A stretch of DNA of 6,098 bases from NCBI GenBank assembly GCA_964366455.1, contig CAYISZ010000024.1:1-6098 (forward strand), given 5' to 3'. Below, in pieces: positions 1 to 5,613 of this stretch. The notes below the pieces were generated by a model. It made no database searches. It saw only the letters and a program-made list of their open reading frames with translations, and had not been told where the DNA came from. The stretch is from CAZLQR01 sp964366455 (GTDB lineage: Bacteria > Patescibacteriota > Microgenomatia > UBA1406 > GWC2-37-13). A program made the translations under genes and the position numbers. Positions within the stretch are counted from its first letter, which is position 1. The number at the start of each line of letters is the position of its first letter.

Positions 1-755
1 TCGCTAAAGCCAAGAAGCTCAAATGGGGTTGAAGGGGCAACCATATCTACCTGTATGCCTTTATCATTAGTTAGTGATTTTATGATGGCTTTTTTACTAT
101 CTGCAAAAACCGTTTGTCCCTTTTTGAGTTCTCCATTTTTGATAATAGCGCTTACAATCGTGCCTCTTCGATCCTTCTTGGTCTCAATAATGTATGCCTC
201 AGGTTCAACTTCAGTATCGTATGTAAGTTGCTGATCTGAAGCTAAAAGTAGAATAGCCTCAAGTAATTCTGGGACTCCATGTCCGGTTTTGGCAGAAATT
301 TCGGCAAGTGGCACAGAGCCCCCTTTACCCTCAACCATAACCTCATGTTTTAGTAAATCAATCTTCACTTTTTCGGGTCGAGCTTCTGGTAGGTCTGTTT
401 TATTCAACACGACGATATAGGGAATGTTTGCTGCTTTAATATGTGAGATTGACTCGATGGTCTGTGGCTTGAGGGAGTCCTTAGCGTCGATGATAAGAAG
501 GGCGATGTCTGCGACTGTCGCGCCTCTGGCACGTAGCTTTGTGAAGGCCTCGTGGCCAGGAGTATCGATAAAGGTAATTTTATCTGTCGAGTAACCTTTT
601 AGCCCGGTTGCAATCTCATATGCTCCGATGGATTGGGTGATTCCACCGTGTTCTTTTTCGGTAATGTTAGTTTTACGTATAAAGTCGAGAAGCGTCGTTT
701 TACCATGGTCTACGTGACCGAGTATTGCGACTATAGGGGAGCGGGGTTTGTTCAT
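1..755 (-). CDS. infB: Translation initiation factor IF-2, N-terminal part (partial at window edge)
   Basis: IF-2 is the GTPase that places initiator tRNA on the 30S subunit and promotes subunit joining. The 251 visible codons begin at the ATG at 755 and leave the window still open. The G domain is intact: P-loop GHVDHGKT (residues 13-20), switch I GGIT (37-40), DTPGHEAF (64-71), NKTD (118-121) and SAK (154-156). The start of beta-barrel domain II follows from about residue 180. The G domain begins almost at residue 1, so the long N-terminal extension and IF2N domains of typical bacterial IF-2 are absent. An in-frame TGA at 780-782 limits any extension to eight codons, with only a weak TTG alternative, so the short form is real unless there is a frameshift. 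It lies downstream of nusA on the same strand. No -10 box sits at the leaderless spacing and no clear Shine-Dalgarno is present, so it is probably read from the nusA transcript. Confidence 0.97.
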   Translation of the reverse strand, partial: MNKPRSPIVAILGHVDHGKTTLLDFIRKTNITEKEHGGITQSIGAYEIATGLKGYSTDKITFIDTPGHEAFTKLRARGATVADIALLIIDAKDSLKPQTIESISHIKAANIPYIVVLNKTDLPEARPEKVKIDLLKHEVMVEGKGGSVPLAEISAKTGHGVPELLEAILLLASDQQLTYDTEVEPEAYIIETKKDRRGTIVSAIIKNGELKKGQTVFADSKKAIIKSLTNDKGIQVDMVAPSTPFELLGFS

Positions 756-762
756 AGAAATA

Positions 763-845
763 AACTCAAAACTCAAAGTTCAAATGTCAAAAACACAACT
801 CAAAACTCAAAGTTCAAATGTCAAAAACACAACTCAAAACTCAAA
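763..845. repeat. 34-bp direct tandem repeat, about 2.4 copies, between nusA and infB
   Basis: Two identical 34-base units lie at 763-796 and 797-830, followed by a third partial unit whose first 15 bases match (831-845). The array fills 83 of the 95 bases between the nusA stop and the infB start. Read in the direction of transcription, each unit holds a nested run of four heptamers of the form TTTGANN (TTTGACA, TTTGAAC, TTTGAGT, TTTGAGT), joined by a GTGTT-containing linker. There are no unique spacers, so this is not a CRISPR array. It has no long inverted repeats and no terminal T-run after a GC stem, so it does not look like a terminator. Its function is unknown. Confidence 0.95.
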
Positions 846-850
846 AATTT

Positions 851-2074
851 TTAAGCTTTGGGCTCTGGAGTCTCTTCAACTGCTTTTGGTTCTTCCATTA
901 CTGCGTCAGAAGCGACTGTCTCGGTTTTTTCTTCAACTACGTCTGGAGTCTCTGTTGCGGCCGTTTCAACTGGTTTTTCATCTAAGTCTGCTGTCTTTGC
1001 CTCTGCTTCAACTTCTGGAACGACTTCAGTTTCTGTTGGTCCGCCGGCTGGCGGATTCTCTACCTTAACTTCCTCGGCCGTCGTAGCCTTGGCGGAGTCG
1101 GCAGCGGGCTTGTCGGACTTAATCTGCTCGATATCGATATCAAATCCGGTAAGTTTAGAGGCTAAATTTACATTAACTCCCCCTTTTCCAATCGCCAAAG
1201 GAGCCTGTGATTCCTCAACGGTCACGCGTGCTTTTTTGTCAATAATCTCGATCTTCTGAATCTGAGCAGGGGAAAGCGCAGCAGCAAGATATAAGGATTC
1301 ATCTGCATTCCACTGAATGATGTCGATTTTTTCCGTACCGCCTAGTTCGTTAGTAACTGTCTGTACGCGAACTCCTTTTTGGCCTACACAAGCTCCAACC
1401 GGATCAACGCCTCCTTGAGAGCTGTAAACAGCAATCTTTGCTCTTTCTCCTGGTTCTCGTACAACATTTTTGATCTCAACAGTGTTGTTAGCGATCTCTG
1501 GCACCTCTTTCTTGAAGAGCTCTGAGATTAACTGTGGAGCCGTTCGTGATACGATTATTCTGGAGTTTCCGAACTTGTCCTCCCCGATTTCTTTAAGGAA
1601 AAAAATTAGCTGGTTGTTCACGCTATATGCTTCGTTTCTTATCTGGTCTTCTCGTGGAAGTACTGCTTCTACACGTCCTATGTCAACGAAGGCATTGTAG
1701 CCGTCATATCGAATAACACGTCCTTTAACTAGCGTTCCGACCTGACCTTTGTAGTGTGAGACGACAGTTTTCTTTTCTGCCTCTCTTATTTTCTGAAGAA
1801 TTACCTGCTTGGCAGTTTGGGCTGCGATGCGTCCGAATCCAGGGGGAGTGATGTCCTTTTCGTTCTTAAAAAGGTGGGATTCGCCTGTGTCGCGGTTAAC
1901 CTTGACACTAATTCCGTCGTCTTCACCTTCAAGTAGAGGTGCTTCATGCATTTCTTTTTTGTAGGCTGCTAAAATAGCGGTTTCGATAGATTGAATGACC
2001 TCGTCAGGTGAAATTCCTCTTTCGGTGGCTACTTGGTTTAGAGCCAATCCAAACTCACTTTTTATAATACTCAT
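851..2074 (-). CDS. nusA: Transcription termination/antitermination factor NusA
   Basis: NusA binds RNA polymerase and nascent RNA and modulates pausing, termination and antitermination. The 407-residue protein shows the family order: N-terminal RNAP-binding domain (about 1-105, opening MSIIKSEFGLALNQVATERG), S1 domain (about 108-178, with KGRVIRYDGYNAFVDIG), KH1 (about 205-265, GXXG loop GQKG at 231-234) and KH2 (about 270-320, GXXG loop GKGG at 296-299). Residues 322-407 form a low-complexity, strongly acidic tail rich in E, A, T, V and P. This tail replaces the folded acidic repeats of E. coli NusA, with no recognisable homology. The start matches the family N-terminus and lies 6 bases after an extended -10 element, which implies a leaderless mRNA. 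infB follows 95 bases downstream. The rimP and ylxR genes common in bacterial nusA operons are absent. Confidence 0.97.
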   Translation of the reverse strand: MSIIKSEFGLALNQVATERGISPDEVIQSIETAILAAYKKEMHEAPLLEGEDDGISVKVNRDTGESHLFKNEKDITPPGFGRIAAQTAKQVILQKIREAEKKTVVSHYKGQVGTLVKGRVIRYDGYNAFVDIGRVEAVLPREDQIRNEAYSVNNQLIFFLKEIGEDKFGNSRIIVSRTAPQLISELFKKEVPEIANNTVEIKNVVREPGERAKIAVYSSQGGVDPVGACVGQKGVRVQTVTNELGGTEKIDIIQWNADESLYLAAALSPAQIQKIEIIDKKARVTVEESQAPLAIGKGGVNVNLASKLTGFDIDIEQIKSDKPAADSAKATTAEEVKVENPPAGGPTETEVVPEVEAEAKTADLDEKPVETAATETPDVVEEKTETVASDAVMEEPKAVEETPEPKA

Positions 2075-2080
2075 GGAGTA

Positions 2081-2089
2081 ATTGTATCA
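2081..2089 (-). promoter_or_regulatory. nusA promoter: extended -10 at leaderless spacing
   Basis: On the minus strand the sequence reads TGATACAAT, an extended -10 (TGn followed by TACAAT, one mismatch from TATAAT). Exactly 6 bases (TACTCC) separate it from the nusA ATG at 2074-2072. The usual -10 to start distance would place the first transcribed base at or next to the A of ATG. The best -35 at 17-base spacing (2104-2109, TGGCTA on the minus strand) matches the consensus at only three positions, which is acceptable for an extended -10 promoter. There is no Shine-Dalgarno sequence before the ATG. Confidence 0.7.
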
Positions 2090-2167
2090 TAGCCGAAGCT
2101 CTTTAGCCATTAAGTTTTTACAAAAATAAAGAAGGTTTGAGCTATTGTACTGGGGAAATCGGGGCGA

Positions 2168-2926
2168 TTAAGACTTCTTGTCTTCTTTTCCAGGTTTTTC
2201 TGGAGCTTTTTCTTTATCGCCTGAAGTCTTTGCATCTTCTGCTTTCTTATCGCCATCTTTTGGAGCTTCGGTTGTAGCAGTACCCTCCGCAGGTACTTCT
2301 CCTTCTTTCTCGGTAAGAACCTCAGGGGTTGCTACGGTTGTTTCTGGAGTTACGCTCTCTTCTTTATGAGCAATTATGGATAGAAGCACTTTTTCAGCAT
2401 CTTCTTTAACAGTATAGGCGCTTGAAACTGGCAGATCCTTCACTCGAACCTCTGCGCCAATCTCTAGCAACTTAGAAAGATCAATCTCAATCACCTGTGG
2501 AATCTCCTCAGGTAGGGCCTCGACCATTACGTGATCATTCTGAGTAAGTAATACTCCTCCCTGAGCAATCGCGGGTGACTCGTTCACCGTCTTAACAGGG
2601 ACAGAGGCTTCAATTTTTTGCTTAAGGTCGATCTTTCTAAAATCGATGTGGATAATTGCATTTGTAAGTGGGTGACGCTGAACGTTACCGATTAGTGCTG
2701 GAATTTCATCTTTAGCAAGGTCAACATAAACAACTCCGGTTTCACCTGCGGCTTTGTAAACCTTTGCGAAGTCCTTAGTTTGAGCAGAAACCGCAACGGA
2801 CTTAAATCCAGGCCCAAAGACATTGGCAGGAATCAAGCCCTGATGTCTCATTTTTTTTAGTCTCTTTCCAAAAATGTCTCTTGCTGTGACAGATAGGTGT
2901 AGTTTTTGTGTTTTGGCAGGTTTCAT
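2168..2926 (-). CDS. rplY: 50S ribosomal protein L25, CTC/TL5 type
   Basis: L25 binds 5S rRNA in the large ribosomal subunit. The 252-residue product has the L25 domain at about 1-97 (GKRLKKMRHQGLIPANVFG near 20-38, and the signature VQRHPLTNAIIHIDF at 82-96). The TL5 C-terminal beta domain follows at about 100-188 (ALPEEIPQVIEIDLSKLLEIG at 137-157). Two domains make it the CTC form rather than the short E. coli type. Residues 190-252 are a low-complexity K/E/T/P/A tail ending in a lysine-rich stretch, which is longer than usual. The ATG is one base after the stop of the DUF4012 gene (TAA-T-ATG), with no good Shine-Dalgarno and no -10 at leaderless spacing. It is therefore probably translated by coupling or reinitiation on the DUF4012 transcript. 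The DUF4012-L25 pairing has no obvious functional logic. Confidence 0.95.
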   Translation of the reverse strand: MKPAKTQKLHLSVTARDIFGKRLKKMRHQGLIPANVFGPGFKSVAVSAQTKDFAKVYKAAGETGVVYVDLAKDEIPALIGNVQRHPLTNAIIHIDFRKIDLKQKIEASVPVKTVNESPAIAQGGVLLTQNDHVMVEALPEEIPQVIEIDLSKLLEIGAEVRVKDLPVSSAYTVKEDAEKVLLSIIAHKEESVTPETTVATPEVLTEKEGEVPAEGTATTEAPKDGDKKAEDAKTSGDKEKAPEKPGKEDKKS

Positions 2927-2927
2927 A

Positions 2928-5111
2928 TTAATGTTTTCTCTTCATCTGAACAAAGAATAGTTTGTCGGTGTTCAAAATGCTATTATATGAAATTCTTTCG
3001 TTGTTTACAACCGCGTCGATGTTTGTGGAGATTAACTCGTAATCCTCAGGGAGCAATAAATCAAAGGAAATATTGCTGGTATAGCTTCCTAATTGCTTCT
3101 GAGTTATTAGCTGATAATTAGTTGTCTCACGAAGTATGGCTGGCATTGAATATGTGATGGCGAGCTCCGTGGTCTGTTGCGGATTGACCTCAAGATAGAG
3201 TCCAAGAATGTTGTACTGACCGGACAAGGTGTCAACGTCCTCAACTAAGACATTATTTTTCGTAATCTGTGAAACCTTACTGTTTGGCGGAAGCAATAAC
3301 TGAGTATAGAGTTTGTAGTTGCCTCCTTGATTTGGTGGAAGTGGCGACTCATTCTTCCAGGATATTCGCACAACACTTTCTAAAGTTGATGAGTTGAGGA
3401 ACCTGACTGTTTTTGACTCGGACTTCTGGACATATGAGGAGCCAGCTCTGGATGAGAGATCCTGATCTACCGAAAAAAGGTAGTCATTTATACATCTAGA
3501 CGTGGAATCTACACACTTTGGCGTGATTGTTTTGCCCGACCAATAAAGCCCATCAAGGAGTTGTTGAATATTTGACCTACTGGAAAGTAGCGCTATCTGC
3601 TTTTCATTGAAGGAAGTTATAACTGCTGAGAGTAGGGCATTAGAGTTTACTGCGCCGAGAGTCTCATGCATTCTGTCTATAACTGTCGGAATAAACAAAG
3701 GATTCGATCCATAGAGTCTTTGTTTAATGGCGAAATTTTCCGATGTGATGATTTCTCTAGTTCCATTAAGCTGAAGTTCGGGAAATACAGCTAAAATATT
3801 TTGCAATGCAGTTGTCGTCACCAGAAGAGTCATTGTCGGCCGACTTCCACCTAAGATTGATGAAAGACTACCTCTTAGTTTCTCCTGAGTATCGAAAAGA
3901 TCAACCGATGTCGTTGAATCGTTAATTGCTGTAGCCTCTGCGGGGGTATAGGTTACAAGCATAGGAGAAATGGACTCTAGGTTTAGTTGTTTTGGTTTAA
4001 GTTGTTTTGCAGAGTAGAAGCGCGACGAGACAATTCGATGTCTACTCAGTTTAACTATACCAATGCTTTCAATAACGCCGCCAGCACCTCTTACGCGCGC
4101 ATTATTGGTAACCAATATCATCAATGTCTGGTCGGTGGAGTCCGAAACAATAGCAGAGGCTATTGGTAAGGCTTTAGTAATTTTCTCCGAGATAAGTATC
4201 TTATTTTTTAAGCCCTTTTTTAGTTGGTCCAAGCCGGTGTAATTAGGGAGATTTGTATTAATCCGATCGAGATAGTTCTGAGCTTCTAAATTAAGCAATC
4301 CAACGCGATCGAGCTGCTGCTGCGAGCTAAAGTCCCTTAAAAGTTGTTGCTCTGCCAATGCGAGCTGCTTAGCAACCTTAAAATAGCTCTCGGTATGTGA
4401 ATTAAAACGCATATATGATTCTGGCAAGAGCGCGATAGAAAAAAGAGAGTAAACTGGGCGCGCTGGGATGTAAAACGTGGCAGAGCTTTCAGTTAAAAAA
4501 GAACTAATCGGCTGAAGGCTTGCTACAGGAGCATAGTTATCCTTCATGTAGGAGTCAAGCATCGCAATATGTAGCAGAGTTGCGGGAATAAGTGGAATGA
4601 TAAAGCCAAAACAAAGCGCTATTAATATAAATATCGCCGTCTTAACTACAGTCTGACGTTGAGGTGGAGATGCGTTAACTGATGAATTATGAGTTCGCTC
4701 TCTCTGCCCTGTTCTGTCGCTTCGTAGGTCTAGTATCTGTTCATTGTCTGAGGAAATAGAGAACCAGAGTAGTTGATCAAGCTCTTCGTCCACAATGTTT
4801 TCGGATGTGAGCAAAATGTACTTTATACGTTTGTTCGATGAGCGAGCATTAAAGTTCCTTCCAAAAGATTTGGTAAGAAGAACAGTAGTTTTGGTTGTTG
4901 ATGGGATAACCAGCTCGGAGTCGGGCTTTATATTAAGAAAGAAAATTCGATTGAACCGCGTATAGGACGGAGGCAGTGAACTAGCTAGTTGGATAGCAAC
5001 GTCATATTGCTCGAGCCGTTTCCTTAGTTGTTTAAATAAATGTGAGGATTCTTTGCTTACAATTAGGACTCGTTCATTTGAGTGGGCAATTTCAGAAACA
5101 TGTCGTACCAT
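2928..5111 (-). CDS. DUF4012-family single-pass membrane protein with an N-terminal alpha/beta domain
   Basis: This is a large envelope-associated protein of unknown function. From the ATG at 5111 it has 727 residues. Residues 1-157 are predicted cytoplasmic, with alternating short hydrophobic strands (RVLIVS 14-19, RIFFLN 55-60, TTVLLTK 75-81, YILLTS 98-103) and helices, resembling a Rossmann-like fold, but with no glycine-rich nucleotide loop. One membrane segment follows at about 158-185, preceded by R and K as the positive-inside rule expects. The remaining ~540 residues should lie outside. They contain the DUF4012 hallmark VTNNARVRGAGGVIES (334-349) and the later block ending in NDYLFSVDQDL (542-552), with two cysteines (533 and 540) close enough to form a disulfide. 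An upstream in-frame TTG at 5147 would add 12 residues, but it lies beyond the -10 box and inside the divergent gene, so the ATG is preferred. L25 follows after one base. Confidence 0.85.
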   Translation of the reverse strand: MVRHVSEIAHSNERVLIVSKESSHLFKQLRKRLEQYDVAIQLASSLPPSYTRFNRIFFLNIKPDSELVIPSTTKTTVLLTKSFGRNFNARSSNKRIKYILLTSENIVDEELDQLLWFSISSDNEQILDLRSDRTGQRERTHNSSVNASPPQRQTVVKTAIFILIALCFGFIIPLIPATLLHIAMLDSYMKDNYAPVASLQPISSFLTESSATFYIPARPVYSLFSIALLPESYMRFNSHTESYFKVAKQLALAEQQLLRDFSSQQQLDRVGLLNLEAQNYLDRINTNLPNYTGLDQLKKGLKNKILISEKITKALPIASAIVSDSTDQTLMILVTNNARVRGAGGVIESIGIVKLSRHRIVSSRFYSAKQLKPKQLNLESISPMLVTYTPAEATAINDSTTSVDLFDTQEKLRGSLSSILGGSRPTMTLLVTTTALQNILAVFPELQLNGTREIITSENFAIKQRLYGSNPLFIPTVIDRMHETLGAVNSNALLSAVITSFNEKQIALLSSRSNIQQLLDGLYWSGKTITPKCVDSTSRCINDYLFSVDQDLSSRAGSSYVQKSESKTVRFLNSSTLESVVRISWKNESPLPPNQGGNYKLYTQLLLPPNSKVSQITKNNVLVEDVDTLSGQYNILGLYLEVNPQQTTELAITYSMPAILRETTNYQLITQKQLGSYTSNISFDLLLPEDYELISTNIDAVVNNERISYNSILNTDKLFFVQMKRKH

Positions 5112-5117
5112 ACTCTT

Positions 5118-5123
5118 ATTGTA
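5118..5123 (-). promoter_or_regulatory. -10 element of the DUF4012-rplY operon, leaderless spacing
   Basis: The minus strand reads TACAAT, then 6 bases (AAGAGT), then the ATG at 5111-5109. This is the same hexamer and the same spacing as at nusA. The best -35 candidate is TTGGAG at 5142-5147 (minus strand) with an 18-base spacer, matching the TTG core only. The box overlaps the plus-strand TATAAT of the divergent gene by two bases. Confidence 0.65.
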
Positions 5124-5127
5124 TAAT
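5122..5127 (+). promoter_or_regulatory. -10 element of the nucleotidyltransferase operon, leaderless spacing
   Basis: A perfect TATAAT lies 6 bases (GGAGCA) before the ATG at 5134. Expected transcription would start at or next to the A of the ATG. The GGAG in the spacer looks like a Shine-Dalgarno but is only 2 bases from the ATG, too close to work normally, and it would not be in the mRNA if the transcript is leaderless. No convincing -35 is visible: the best is ATGTCG at 16-base spacing, with three matches. Confidence 0.65.
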
Positions 5128-5133
5128 GGAGCA

Positions 5134-5613
5134 ATGAATAACTCCAAAATAATAAAACTTCAAAACGTCACCCCAGAGCTAATTGAGACCAAAAAAAACA
5201 GAGTGCTAGTTGGGGGCTGCTTTGATATTTTCCACTTTGCGCATTTGGACTTTCTAAAAAAATCCAGAGGATTTGGAGACAGTTTGATAGTTGCCTTGGA
5301 GTCCGATGAGTTCATTCGCACACGTAAGCATCACGAGCCCTTCCACGATGTGCAGAAAAGAGCGTCACTACTTGCTGAGTTGGAATGTGTGGATTTAGTT
5401 GTTATACTTCCTTTGTTGACTTCGGACGAGCAGTATTTAGAGATGGTGCAACGAATCAAACCTTCGATAATGTCCCTAACTGACGGAGACTCACAGATTG
5501 GGAACAAGACCAAGCATGCGAGCAAAATCGGAGCCGTCATAAAAGTCGTTCCTTTATTACCTAATTTTTCATCAACAATAGTACATGCTAAAGCAACTAT
5601 CACTAGCGATTAA
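5134..5613 (+). CDS. Cytidylyltransferase-like (HxGH superfamily) nucleotidyltransferase
   Basis: The 159-residue protein belongs to the nucleotidyltransferase superfamily that includes glycerol-3-phosphate cytidylyltransferase (TagD), the adenylyltransferase domain of HldE/RfaE and archaeal FAD synthetase. These enzymes join a nucleotide to a phosphorylated small molecule and release pyrophosphate. Visible features are the first strand and loop VLVGGCFDIFHFAH (24-37), GDSLIVALESDEFIR (48-62) resembling the family's GD.LIVGV.SD, the R-containing segment QKRASLLAELECVDLVV (74-90), and a C-terminal SST (146-148) in the place of the family's ISTT motif. The HxGH motif reads HFAH (34-37), with Ala for Gly. 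The substrate cannot be assigned. The ATG at 5134 is chosen because of the promoter spacing and because the longer reading from 5053 would run into the divergent gene. The end overlaps the next gene by 29 bases. Confidence 0.85.
   Translation: MNNSKIIKLQNVTPELIETKKNRVLVGGCFDIFHFAHLDFLKKSRGFGDSLIVALESDEFIRTRKHHEPFHDVQKRASLLAELECVDLVVILPLLTSDEQYLEMVQRIKPSIMSLTDGDSQIGNKTKHASKIGAVIKVVPLLPNFSSTIVHAKATITSD

Noticed and set aside
763..845. Possible CRISPR array or short peptide gene in the intergenic repeat
   Set aside because: Repeats are directly adjacent with no unique spacers, and plus-strand open frames here only translate the repeat and then run antisense through nusA.
858..1259. 133-codon open frame on the plus strand opposite the nusA tail
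   Set aside because: It is the antisense shadow of a low-complexity acidic coding region, which yields Ser/Thr/Val-rich translation. It has no recognisable domain or start signals.
2091..2128. Candidate rho-independent terminator after rplY
   Set aside because: The only inverted repeats on the minus strand are AGC-TTCG-GCT (3 bp) and an all-AT TTTTTGTAAAAA. Neither has a GC-rich stem followed by a T-run.
2144..2149. Second TACAAT on the minus strand upstream of nusA
   Set aside because: There is no TGn extension, the -35 candidate matches at only two positions, and no ATG lies 6 bases downstream. Probably chance, though a minor upstream nusA promoter cannot be excluded.
2152..2164. GGGG-AAATC-GGGG as a possible G-quadruplex element
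   Set aside because: Only two G-runs are present; four would be needed for an intramolecular quadruplex.
5109..5147. TTG start at 5147 for the DUF4012 protein
   Set aside because: It is upstream of the -10 box and inside the coding start of the divergent gene. The ATG at 5111 has the same 6-base promoter spacing as two other genes.
5331..5603. 90-codon minus-strand open frame
   Set aside because: It lies fully antisense to the recognised nucleotidyltransferase, with no motif of its own.
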